A DNA stretch of 64,000 nt from Flavobacterium ginsengisoli. GTDB taxonomy: Bacteria; Bacteroidota; Bacteroidia; Flavobacteriales; Flavobacteriaceae. This document shows positions 55,330 through 63,382 of this stretch, piece after piece. A program made the translations under genes and the position numbers. Positions within the stretch are counted from its first letter, which is position 1. Every line of letters begins with the position of its first letter. The DNA is taken from NCBI RefSeq assembly GCF_029625315.1, contig NZ_CP121110.1, positions 3,729,001 to 3,793,000 on the forward strand, in the 5' to 3' direction. Under the pieces are notes generated by a model. It was not told the origin of the DNA and did no database searches. It saw only the letters and a program-made list of their open reading frames with translations.

Positions 55330-56277
55330 ATGAGCATAAAAATTCTTCATATCGACAGCAATAATCCAATTCTTTGGAATCAATTGGAAGAAGCTGGTTT
55401 CGAAAATCACGCCGATTTTAAATCTTCAAAAGAAGAAATCGAAACTAAAATTCATGATTACAATGGCGTAGTAATTAGAAGCCGTTTCAAGATTGACAAG
55501 ACATTTTTAGATGCTGCAACAAAGTTGCAATTTATTGCGAGAGTTGGCGCAGGTCTAGAAAGTATTGATTGTGAGTATGCTTCTGCAAAAGGAATTCATC
55601 TTATTGCCGCTCCAGAAGGAAATCGCAACGCTGTTGCAGAACATTCGCTTGGCGTGATTTTATCTTTATTCAATAATTTAAATCAAGCTGATGCTGAAGT
55701 GAAAGCTGGACATTGGAATAGAGAGAGCAATCGTGGCCACGAGTTGGATTTGAAAACAGTGGGAATTATCGGTTACGGAAACATGGGTAAGGCTTTTGCT
55801 AAAAAACTGAGAGGTTTTGATACAGAAGTTCTTTGTTATGATATTTTGGATAATGTTGGAGACGAAAATGCCAAACAAGTTTCTCTAGAAGAATTACGCG
55901 AAAAAACAGATGTTTTAAGTTTGCACCTTCCTTGGACACCAGAAACAAATAAAATGGTTGATAGTGGCTTTATAAATGCGTTTAAAAAGCCTTTTTGGAT
56001 TATAAATACTTCACGTGGTAAAAACATTGTTACAGCAGATTTGGTTGAGGCTATGAAATCGAAAAAGATTTTGGGTGCAGGTTTAGATGTTTTAGAGTAC
56101 GAAAAGTTGTCGTTTGAAACCCTTTTTCAAGATAACAGCACGCCAGAAGCACTTCAGTATCTTATGCAGGCAAAAAATGTGTTATTAACGCCTCATATTG
56201 CGGGTTGGACATTTGAAAGTCATGAACGATTGGCTCAGGTTATTGTAGATAAAATTAAAGCGGTTTACAACAAATAA
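55330..56277 (+). CDS. D-2-hydroxyacid dehydrogenase
   Basis: The 315-residue protein is of the D-isomer-specific 2-hydroxyacid dehydrogenase family. NAD binding is IIGYGNMGKAFAKKL near residue 146, and the catalytic residues are R in NTSRGK near 233, E in DVLEYEKL near 258 and H in LTPHIAGWT near 287. It could be a phosphoglycerate dehydrogenase or another enzyme with a similar acid, and the insertion after LEYEKLS is unlike classic SerA. TATTTTTG at 55300-55307 is a -7 candidate. Confidence 0.9.
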   Translation: MSIKILHIDSNNPILWNQLEEAGFENHADFKSSKEEIETKIHDYNGVVIRSRFKIDKTFLDAATKLQFIARVGAGLESIDCEYASAKGIHLIAAPEGNRNAVAEHSLGVILSLFNNLNQADAEVKAGHWNRESNRGHELDLKTVGIIGYGNMGKAFAKKLRGFDTEVLCYDILDNVGDENAKQVSLEELREKTDVLSLHLPWTPETNKMVDSGFINAFKKPFWIINTSRGKNIVTADLVEAMKSKKILGAGLDVLEYEKLSFETLFQDNSTPEALQYLMQAKNVLLTPHIAGWTFESHERLAQVIVDKIKAVYNK

Positions 56278-56414
56278 TAGCCTACAGCCTTTAGAATTTA
56301 ATAACGAGTTTTTTCCTGTAAATTTTATTTGGCAAGATTAGTTTTATTTGCTAATTTTTAATAATATTGTTTCCGAATTTCAAAAGAATCAATCTAAATA
56401 AGTTCTTTTAGGGG

Positions 56415-56444
56415 TTTGGAGAAGCCGAAAATCCAAAGAGTAGG
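56415..56444 (+). promoter_or_regulatory. shared leader hairpin motif, copy 1
   Basis: TTTGGA (56415-56420) pairs with TCCAAA (56432-56437) around the loop GAAGCCGAAAA, and GAGTAGG follows. The motif ends 26 bases before the ATG at 56471. A second copy occurs at 57787-57815. Confidence 0.55.
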
Positions 56445-56470
56445 AATTAACGAATTTTATAAGGAAAAAG

Positions 56471-56848
56471 ATGGAATTACAACAAACATCGAATAATTTT
56501 GAAGAACCAATCCCGGTATTTAAAGTAGACCCAATTATGGTGTTGCTTTTTGGATTTTTAACATGCGGATTGTATTTGATTTATTGGAATATTAAAGTAG
56601 CCGAAGTTTTTAATGCTGTAGCAAAAAAAGAAGTTATCTCGCAACCAATTGCAATTTTTGCAGGTTGTTGTATGCCAGTTAATATTTATTTCTATTACTT
56701 AGCAGGTAAAGAAGCATTACCAAAAGTATATGAGAAAACTGGTGAACTTCAAAAAGATCAATCTACTTTACTAATTGTTTTAGGATTCTTTTTTCCTATT
56801 GCTACTGCAATGATCGTTCAAGGTGATATCAACAGATTATATAACTAA
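56471..56848 (+). CDS. DUF4234-like membrane protein
   Basis: The 125-residue protein has three membrane segments. DPIMVLLFGFLTCGLYLIYW near residue 22 resembles DUF4234. Function is unknown. It starts a row of small membrane-protein genes and has a shared leader motif upstream. Its end overlaps the next start by 26 bases. Confidence 0.75.
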   Translation: MELQQTSNNFEEPIPVFKVDPIMVLLFGFLTCGLYLIYWNIKVAEVFNAVAKKEVISQPIAIFAGCCMPVNIYFYYLAGKEALPKVYEKTGELQKDQSTLLIVLGFFFPIATAMIVQGDINRLYN

Positions 56849-57287
56849 TACGCAAACAAGACGTAAAATTTACGGAATTATCGGTGCATTAATTACACTG
56901 ATAGTTCCGTTTTTTTTAATGCTTGATAATCATAATGACCATTTAGAAACAGACCAGTCTTTTTGCCCTTTTAAAATGCTGACAGGGTTTCCTTGTCCAG
57001 GATGCGGGATCACAAAATCTTTGGTTTATTTTTATCAAGGAGATTTATACAAATCAATCAGCTATCATGTTTTAGGTCCTTTTGTCATTGCATTTTGTAT
57101 TGTGACTGTTTTAGTGCTTACATTAGAGCTTATTACCAAAAAAGAATACTTCACAGGGCTTTTGTATAATAGAAGGCTGGCATACGGACTAGCTATTTTT
57201 TTAGGCGTTTATCATTTTATAAGACTAATTTTCTTTGTAAAAAATAATTCTTTTGATGATATTCTGCATCAATCAATTTGGTTTTAA
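56823..57287 (+). CDS. DUF2752 membrane protein
   Basis: The 154-residue protein has the DUF2752 signature LTGFPCPGCGITKSLVYF near residue 53, with a CPGCG cysteine pair, and four membrane helices. Function is unknown. It overlaps the DUF4234-like gene by 26 bases, so the two are translated together. Confidence 0.85.
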   Translation: MISTDYITNTQTRRKIYGIIGALITLIVPFFLMLDNHNDHLETDQSFCPFKMLTGFPCPGCGITKSLVYFYQGDLYKSISYHVLGPFVIAFCIVTVLVLTLELITKKEYFTGLLYNRRLAYGLAIFLGVYHFIRLIFFVKNNSFDDILHQSIWF

Positions 57288-57365
57288 TAATGTATAAACT
57301 GGTTTTATTCACGAATCAGTTTTTTTGTTCGAGTACTATTTTAAGAAATAATAAAAATTAAGATT

Positions 57366-57638
57366 ATGGAAAATACAAAAAGAGAAGATTGGAATAATCC
57401 ACGTTATCAAGAAGAAAATAAAAAAGTAGTGGCTGGAATTCTAGCTATTTTGCTAGGATATTTAGGTATCCATAAATTTTATTTAGGTTATACAAGAGAA
57501 GGAATAATTCAGCTGATTTTAGGGTTAATGTTCGGAATTGGCGGCATAATCGGAATTATAGAAGGTATTATATATCTAACCAAGAGTGATGAGGAATTTT
57601 ATCAAACTTATCAAATTGGTCAGCGAGGCTGGTTTTAA
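57366..57638 (+). CDS. TM2 domain protein
   Basis: The 90-residue protein is a TM2 domain: AGILAILLGYLGIHKFYLGY at residues 22-41, then a second helix LILGLMFGIGGIIGIIEGI. The family often has two helices with a short DRF-type loop and an unknown role. A terminator follows. Confidence 0.9.
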   Translation: MENTKREDWNNPRYQEENKKVVAGILAILLGYLGIHKFYLGYTREGIIQLILGLMFGIGGIIGIIEGIIYLTKSDEEFYQTYQIGQRGWF

Positions 57639-57663
57639 AAGAAGCACGAATATATTAACGAAG

Positions 57664-57694
57664 ATCCCATTCAGAAATGAATGGGATTTTTTTG
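57664..57694 (+). terminator. terminator after the TM2 gene
   Basis: ATCCCATTCA pairs with TGAATGGGAT around GAAA, followed by seven T. Confidence 0.85.
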
Positions 57695-57786
57695 TTTTAA
57701 TATGTCTTTTTTTAATACAATTTTGGCTTTTATGTACTGAAAATTAAATCAATAGTAGGTAATCTTGCTCCTTATTGAAAAAATAA

Positions 57787-57815
57787 TGGAGGAGCCGAAA
57801 ATCCAAAAGAGTAGG
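57787..57815 (+). promoter_or_regulatory. shared leader hairpin motif, copy 2
   Basis: TGGA (57787-57790) pairs with TCCA (57802-57805) around the loop GGAGCCGAAAA, and GAGTAGG follows at 57809-57815. The block is nearly identical to 56415-56444 but has one extra A, which excludes a shared reading frame. Confidence 0.55.
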
Positions 57816-57836
57816 GGAAAATTAATAGATTTTATT

Positions 57837-58202
57837 ATGTTAGAAATGTACAAAAAGGTGGTTTTTGAAAACTACGCAAATTTTAATGGAAGAGCAAGAA
57901 GACAAGAATATTGGATGTTCTTTTTAGTAAACTTAATCATCAGTTTTGTTCTTGGTTTTATTGCTGGATTAATTTCGCCAAGTTTAGTGATTATTGCGAA
58001 TATTTATAGCTTAGCAGTTTTAGTGCCTGGAATTGCTGTTGCGGTTAGAAGAATGCACGATGTTGGTAAAGAATGGTGGTATATCCTCATTCCATTTTAT
58101 AACTTATATTTATGTTGTATAGAAGGTGAAAAAGGATCAAACCAATATGGTGCAGATCCTAAGAATCAATTAGAAGATATTAGTGAAATTGGAAAAGAGT
58201 AA
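57837..58202 (+). CDS. DUF805 membrane protein
   Basis: The protein is a DUF805 family member with three to four membrane helices. Landmarks are NYANFNGRARRQEYWMF near the start and VAVRRMHDVGKEWW near residue 67. I chose the ATG at 57837 (MLEMYKKVVF, 121 residues) because DUF805 proteins begin there and because the leader motif then lies 21 bases upstream, as at the first copy. An ATG at 57765 or 57786 would place that motif inside the coding region. Confidence 0.87.
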   Translation: MLEMYKKVVFENYANFNGRARRQEYWMFFLVNLIISFVLGFIAGLISPSLVIIANIYSLAVLVPGIAVAVRRMHDVGKEWWYILIPFYNLYLCCIEGEKGSNQYGADPKNQLEDISEIGKE

Positions 58203-58225
58203 GGTTTTCTAATTTTAATGATACA

Positions 58226-58262
58226 AGAAAAGCCGTTTCAGTTGAAACGGCTTTTCTTTTTT
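58226..58262. terminator. bidirectional terminator
   Basis: AAAAGCCGTTTCA pairs with TGAAACGGCTTTT, with T and A runs outside. It lies between convergent DUF805 and acyltransferase genes. Confidence 0.9.
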
Positions 58263-58263
58263 A

Positions 58264-60067
58264 TTAATCTTCTTTCTCAGATAGTTTCTTTTCCAATTCA
58301 ATCTGAAACTCTTCAATTACAGGTTTCATGGTGCTTTCAGGAATATCTGCAATTCTAATGTACATTAAACCATCAATTGCATTATTAAATAACGGGTCAA
58401 CATTAAAAGCAACTACTCTTGCGTTTTGTTTGATATATTTTTTAATTAAAACAGGCAAACGTAAATTTCCTGGTTCCAATTCGTCAATAATTTTGTCAAA
58501 CTTATTTAAATCAGATTCTGCTTCGTCAAAAATAAAATCTTTATCAGCATCTTTTAGTTTGACTTTATATGCTTTTTTAGGGTGGATATATTGTGCGATA
58601 TACGGATCGTAATAATTTGATTTCATAAACTCAATCATTAATGATTTAGAGAAATCTGAAAATTGATTACTGATACTTACACCTCCAACCAAATATTTGT
58701 GTTCTGGATGACGCAAAGTGGTGTGAATAATACCTTTCCATAATAAGAACAAAGGCATTGGTTTTTGCTGATATTCTTTTACGATAAATGCACGTCCCAT
58801 TTCGATCGATTTGTGCATCATATCATGAAGTTCTGGTTCAAATCTGAAAAGATCAGTCAAGTAAAAACCTTCAATTCCGTATTTTGGATAGATTTCAGAA
58901 CCTAATCCCATACGGTATGCTCCAGCAATTTTTTTGGTTTCATCATCCCATAAAAACATATGGTGATAATATTGATCGTATTCATCTATATCAATAGATT
59001 CATTTGTTCCTTCTCCAACTTCACGAAAAGTAATTTCGCGTAAACGGCCTATTTCGTGTAAAATGTTCGGAATTTCTTTTGCGCTTGCAAAGAAAACCTC
59101 ATAGTTTTTACTTTGTAAAAACCTGCTGTCACTATCTCTTAATGCTTGAACTTCGTCAATAAGTTTTGACTCGTTTGCAGGAGTAACGATTTTTTTAGGC
59201 GCTTTTGGTATTTTTAAACTTGCTGTGTCAATCAGTTTCGTGTCTTTTTCAAAAGGATTGGCAAGCATGTAGGTTTTCTTTCTCAAGAATTCTGAATATT
59301 CTTCGAAAGATTCGATTTCGTTTTGCTCGCTTACAGAAATTGGCTTTCCAATACGAACTTTAATTACACGATCTTTCTGAGTTAATAGCTCAGAAGGTAA
59401 TTTTGCTGTACGCAAAGTGTCATCAATTTTAGAAAGCCAGTAGAATAATTTACTGTTTTTAGCATGAAAGTAAATTGGAACAACAGGAACTTTTGCTTTT
59501 CTGATTAATTTCAGCGCGCCTTCTTCCCAAGGTTTGTCAACTACTAATTTGCCATCTTTATAAGTCGAAACTTCACCAGCGGGAAAAATCCCCAAAGGCT
59601 TTCCGTCGCTTAAATGGCGTAATGTTTCTTTAATACCAATTACGCTCGATTTTGCATCCTTATGATTTTCAAAAGGATTAACTGGCATAATGTATTTTTT
59701 CATTGGAACAATTCTGTGTAACAGAAAATTGGCAATGATTTTGAAATTTGGCTCTCTTTCAAGCATTAATTTCAAAAGCAAAATTCCATCAATTCCACCA
59801 AGCGGATGATTTGAAATGGTAATATACGCACCATCTTTTGGCAAACGCTTTAAATCTTCTTCAGGGATTTCGAACTTAATTTCCATTTCGTCCAAAATTC
59901 CATTCAAAAAAGTCAAGGTCTGTCAAATGTTTATTACGATCGTAAATTTTATTAAGGGTCGAGATCTTAAGAACCTTCATAAGAATCCAGCCAGAAAAAG
60001 TACCGAGAACCCCGTACTTTTCAACATTTATTGCCTTTGCAACTTCTTTCGCGGTAACTAAACCCAT
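58264..60067 (-). CDS. bifunctional acyltransferase, OlsF-like (frameshifted)
   Basis: The 600-residue protein has an N-terminal PlsC-type acyltransferase domain (about 60-260), with ISNHPLGGIDGILL (NHx4-5D) and GIFPAGEVSTYK. A C-terminal GNAT-like acyl transferase of the hemolysin/OlsB type follows (about 330-560), with AGAYRMGLGSEIYPKYGIEG. This order fits OlsF, which makes ornithine lipids and is reported in Flavobacterium. Glycine- or serine-lipid synthesis is an alternative. The N-terminal 60 residues lie in another frame (59876-60067). The break is one extra base in the A run 59906-59911 and restores DLDFLNGILDEMEIKF. It would act at the inner membrane. Confidence 0.85.
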
Positions 60068-60157
60068 GTACTACTTTTAAATTATTAGAACAGCGAACAA
60101 AGATAACAAAAAAGTCTACTTTTCATTGTTTCCAAGATAAACTTTGCACTTTTTTAT

Positions 60158-60165
60158 TACATTTG
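60158..60165 (+). promoter_or_regulatory. -7 promoter element of xth
   Basis: TACATTTG matches TAnnTTTG and lies 20 bases before the ATG at 60186. The nearest TTG boxes are badly spaced. Confidence 0.4.
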
Positions 60166-60185
60166 AAATCCTAAAAAAATCACTG

Positions 60186-60947
60186 ATGAAAATTATTTCT
60201 TATAATGTAAACGGAATTAGAGCGACAATAAACAAAGGGTTTATCGAGTGGTCGCAACAAGCAAATCCTGATGTTATCTGTCTTCAGGAAATAAAAGCTA
60301 CACAAGATCAAATTCCTGTAGACGATATTACTGCCGCGGGTTATCCGTTTCAATATTACTATCCTGCAACCAAAAAAGGATACAGCGGAGTAGCTATTCT
60401 TTCGAAAACAAAGCCAAATAATATTGTTTACGGAACAGGAATTCATCATATGGATTTTGAAGGAAGAAATCTTCGTGCAGATTTTGACGATGTTTCTGTA
60501 ATGAGTTTGTATCTTCCGTCTGGGACAAATATTGAAAGATTGGACCATAAATTTATGTTTATGGATGATTTTCAAAATTATATCAATGAATTGAAACTTA
60601 CGATTCCGAATCTGATTATATGCGGAGATTATAATATCTGTCACGAAGCAATAGATATTCATGATCCGGTTCGTAACAAAACGGTTTCTGGATTTCTTCC
60701 GGCAGAACGCGCTTGGTTAGATACTTTTATGAAATCTGGTTTTATCGACAGTTTCCGTCATTTTAACAAAGAACCACATCATTATTCATGGTGGAGTTAC
60801 CGTGCAGGAGCGAGAGGAAATAATAAAGGCTGGCGTATCGATTATAATTTAGTTAGCAATGTTTTAGAAAACAGGCTAAAAAGAGCTGTTATACTACCAG
60901 ACGCTATGCATTCAGATCATTGTCCGATTTTAGTCGAAATTGACTAA
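60186..60947 (+). CDS. xth: exodeoxyribonuclease III
   Basis: The 253-residue AP endonuclease/exonuclease has the family landmarks SYNVNGIRATINKGF near residue 4, VICLQEIKA with the metal glutamate near 30, SLYLPSGTN near 105, ICGDYNICHEAIDIHDP near 145 and the final SDHCPILVEID with the catalytic histidine. The ATG at 60186 (MKIISYNVNG) is the normal start. It repairs abasic sites and 3' ends. Confidence 0.95.
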   Translation: MKIISYNVNGIRATINKGFIEWSQQANPDVICLQEIKATQDQIPVDDITAAGYPFQYYYPATKKGYSGVAILSKTKPNNIVYGTGIHHMDFEGRNLRADFDDVSVMSLYLPSGTNIERLDHKFMFMDDFQNYINELKLTIPNLIICGDYNICHEAIDIHDPVRNKTVSGFLPAERAWLDTFMKSGFIDSFRHFNKEPHHYSWWSYRAGARGNNKGWRIDYNLVSNVLENRLKRAVILPDAMHSDHCPILVEID

Positions 60948-61071
60948 TTTTTGGTATTGTTCTTGTTGAGAATATCTCGGTTTAAAATCAATGCTTAGAA
61001 TTTGCAAAATTTCTAGGATTGGTTTTTTACGAAGTTTAAAAGATTAAACGCCTAAATAAAATCAATTAAAG

Positions 61072-62016
61072 ATGATTAAAAAAGCCTCCATCGGATTACT
61101 AGCATTAGCTTTGTCCACAACGTCATGTGTTTCTAAGAAAATTTACAATGATTTAGAAACCAAATACTCAGATTTGAAGAAAGAAAGTCGTTCTATTGCT
61201 GATGAAAATGAAAATTTAAAGAAAGCAAAGAATCAGTTAGAAGTCGATCGCGATAAACTGACTAAAGATTTAGCAAGTGCTAATGATGATTTGGCAAAAC
61301 AAAAAGCAGATTTAGCGGCGGCTCAAAATAAATATAAAGTTTTACAAGATTCGTATAATGCGTTAGAGAAAAACAGCAACGATGCATTAGAGAAAAACTT
61401 GGCTAAAAACCGCGAATTGTTAGCACAATTAGAAGCAAAAGGTAAAGCTCTTGCAGAAGAACAAGCCCGTTTAGACAAAACGGCAAATCGTCTAAAAGAA
61501 TTAGAAGATATGATTGTCGCGAAAGAAGAAGCAATGCGTAAACTGAAAGAAACTTTATCTAAAGCATTAACTGGTTTTGAAGGTAAAGGTTTGACTGTAG
61601 AACATAAAAACGGAAAAGTATATGTTTCTATGGAAAACAAATTGCTTTTCAATTCTGGAAGCTGGGCTGTTGGTGCAGAAGGTAGAAGAGCAGTTGTAGA
61701 ACTTGGAAAAGTTTTAGGTGACAATCCAGATCTTTCTGTTCTTATCGAAGGACATACAGACGACGATCCGTACGCAGGTTCAGGACCAATTGCAAACAAC
61801 TGGGATTTATCTACAAAAAGAGCAACTGCAATTGTTGCTATTTTAAGCGAAAACCCAAAAATCAATAAACAAAAACTAACAGCAGCAGGAAGAAGTGAAT
61901 TTTCTCCTCTGGCAAGCAATGCGACTCCGGAAGGAAAAGCTAAAAACCGAAGAATCGAAATCATCTTGACTCCAAGATTAGATGAGATTGCGGAGATGTT
62001 GAATAGCATTAACTAA
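61072..62016 (+). CDS. OmpA family lipoprotein with coiled coil
   Basis: The 314-residue protein has a lipoprotein signal with lipobox TTSC (cysteine at 19), a long coiled coil (about 25-165) rich in lysine, glutamate and alanine, and a C-terminal OmpA domain (about 185-314) with the landmarks LLFNSGSWAVG, IEGHTDDDPY and KNRRIEIIL. It should span from a membrane anchor to the peptidoglycan. It is distinct from the barrel-type OmpA at 25849. Confidence 0.92.
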   Translation: MIKKASIGLLALALSTTSCVSKKIYNDLETKYSDLKKESRSIADENENLKKAKNQLEVDRDKLTKDLASANDDLAKQKADLAAAQNKYKVLQDSYNALEKNSNDALEKNLAKNRELLAQLEAKGKALAEEQARLDKTANRLKELEDMIVAKEEAMRKLKETLSKALTGFEGKGLTVEHKNGKVYVSMENKLLFNSGSWAVGAEGRRAVVELGKVLGDNPDLSVLIEGHTDDDPYAGSGPIANNWDLSTKRATAIVAILSENPKINKQKLTAAGRSEFSPLASNATPEGKAKNRRIEIILTPRLDEIAEMLNSIN

Positions 62017-62059
62017 AGTTGCTAAGGTTCTAAGATACTAAGTTTCTAAGATTTAAAAA

Positions 62060-62097
62060 AAAGGGTTCAAAGTTTTACTTTGTGCCCTTTTTTATTT
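62060..62097 (+). terminator. terminator of the OmpA lipoprotein gene
   Basis: AAAAAAAGGG and CAAAG pair with CTTTG and CCCTTTTTT in an interrupted hairpin with a T tail. Confidence 0.7.
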
Positions 62098-62099
62098 AG

Positions 62100-62276
62100 A
62101 AAAAAACTTAGAATCTCAGAACCTTAGTACCTTAGCCTCTTAAAAAAGAATCTTATTCTTTTTTTAACTCTTGTCTCCTTTCGCATTGCACAATCACTTC
62201 GTAACTTTGAGGCTTTATAACTCAAAATAAGAAAACTTAGAATCTTAGCCACTTAGAACCTTAGAATCTCAAAAGA
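62100..62276. repeat. dispersed repeat, CTTAGAATCTTAG type
   Basis: CTTAGAATCTCAGAACCTTAG and similar runs occur at 62105-62140 and 62230-62275. The type is also at 2783, 12000-12030, 49800-49840 and 62017-62055. No gene is seen in the gap. Confidence 0.65.
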
Positions 62277-63314
62277 ATGAAATACACTACATTACCTAAC
62301 ACCGATATAAAAGTTAGTAAAATCTGTCTTGGAACAATGACTTTTGGACAGCAGAATACAGAAGAAGAAGGACATGAACAAATGGATTATGCTCTTGAAA
62401 GAGGCGTAAATTTCTTCGATACAGCCGAAATGTATTCGGTTCCTGCGAGTGAAGCGACTTACGGAAGCACAGAAAAAATTATTGGAACTTGGTTTAAGAA
62501 ATCGGGAAATAGAGATAAAGTTGTTTTAGCGTCTAAAATTGCGGGTCCGAATCCGAATTTTGGATATATGCGTGAGAAACTGGATTTTTCTCCAGCAAGT
62601 ATTAAATACGCGGTTGAAAATAGTTTAAAAAGACTGCAAACAGATTATATCGATTTGTATCAAATGCATTGGCCAGAAAGAAAAACGAATAATTTTGGAC
62701 AGCGTGCTTTTCACGGGCACGATGATGTTTGGCAAGATAACTTTAGAGAAATCTTAGAAACTTTCGATGGATTAATTAAAGAAGGTAAAATCAAACACAT
62801 TGGAGTTTCTAATGAAAACGCTTGGGGAATGATGCGCCTTTTGGAAGAAAGCAAATACAACAATCTTCCAAGAATCAAAACTGTTCAAAATCCGTATTCT
62901 TTATTGAATCGTTTGTTTGAAGTGAATTCTGCAGAAGTTTCAAAATATGAAAATGTTGGTTTGCTTGGATATTCGCCTTTAGCATTCGGCGTCTTGACTG
63001 GAAAATTCTTAACTGGAGAAAGTCATCCAAAAGCGAGAATTAATCTTTTTCCGCAATACAAACGTTACAATAGCGACCAATGTACCGAAGCAACAAAATT
63101 GTATCTGGAAATCGCTAAAAAACATGGTTTAACGCTAACGCAATTGGCAATGGGATTCGTTTTGCAACAACCATTCTTAACAAGTGCTATTATTGGAGCT
63201 ACGACATTAGAACAATTAAAAGAAAACATCGATACAATTGATGTCACGCTTTCTAAACAAATCTTAGCAGAAATTGACGCGGTTCAGGCTATATTTCCTG
63301 ATCCAGCACCGTAA
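62277..63314 (+). CDS. NADP(H)-dependent aldo/keto reductase, Tas-like
   Basis: The 345-residue protein resembles E. coli Tas. It has the AKR landmarks GVNFFDTAEMY near residue 44 (catalytic D and Y), KVVLASKIAGP with the catalytic lysine near 85, and YIDLYQMHWPERKTNNFGQR near 120 with the histidine. The long loop GYMREKLDFSPASI is Tas-type. The natural substrate is unknown. A strong terminator follows. Confidence 0.93.
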   Translation: MKYTTLPNTDIKVSKICLGTMTFGQQNTEEEGHEQMDYALERGVNFFDTAEMYSVPASEATYGSTEKIIGTWFKKSGNRDKVVLASKIAGPNPNFGYMREKLDFSPASIKYAVENSLKRLQTDYIDLYQMHWPERKTNNFGQRAFHGHDDVWQDNFREILETFDGLIKEGKIKHIGVSNENAWGMMRLLEESKYNNLPRIKTVQNPYSLLNRLFEVNSAEVSKYENVGLLGYSPLAFGVLTGKFLTGESHPKARINLFPQYKRYNSDQCTEATKLYLEIAKKHGLTLTQLAMGFVLQQPFLTSAIIGATTLEQLKENIDTIDVTLSKQILAEIDAVQAIFPDPAP

Positions 63315-63334
63315 TTAGCAAATTAAATAAATAT

Positions 63335-63373
63335 AAAATCCCGATAGCTGAGAAACTATCGGGATTTATTTTT
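63335..63373. terminator. bidirectional terminator
   Basis: AAATCCCGATAG pairs with CTATCGGGATTT around CTGAGAAA, with T and A runs outside. It separates the aldo/keto reductase from the convergent DUF4139 gene. Confidence 0.9.
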
Positions 63374-63382
63374 TAGGAGATA

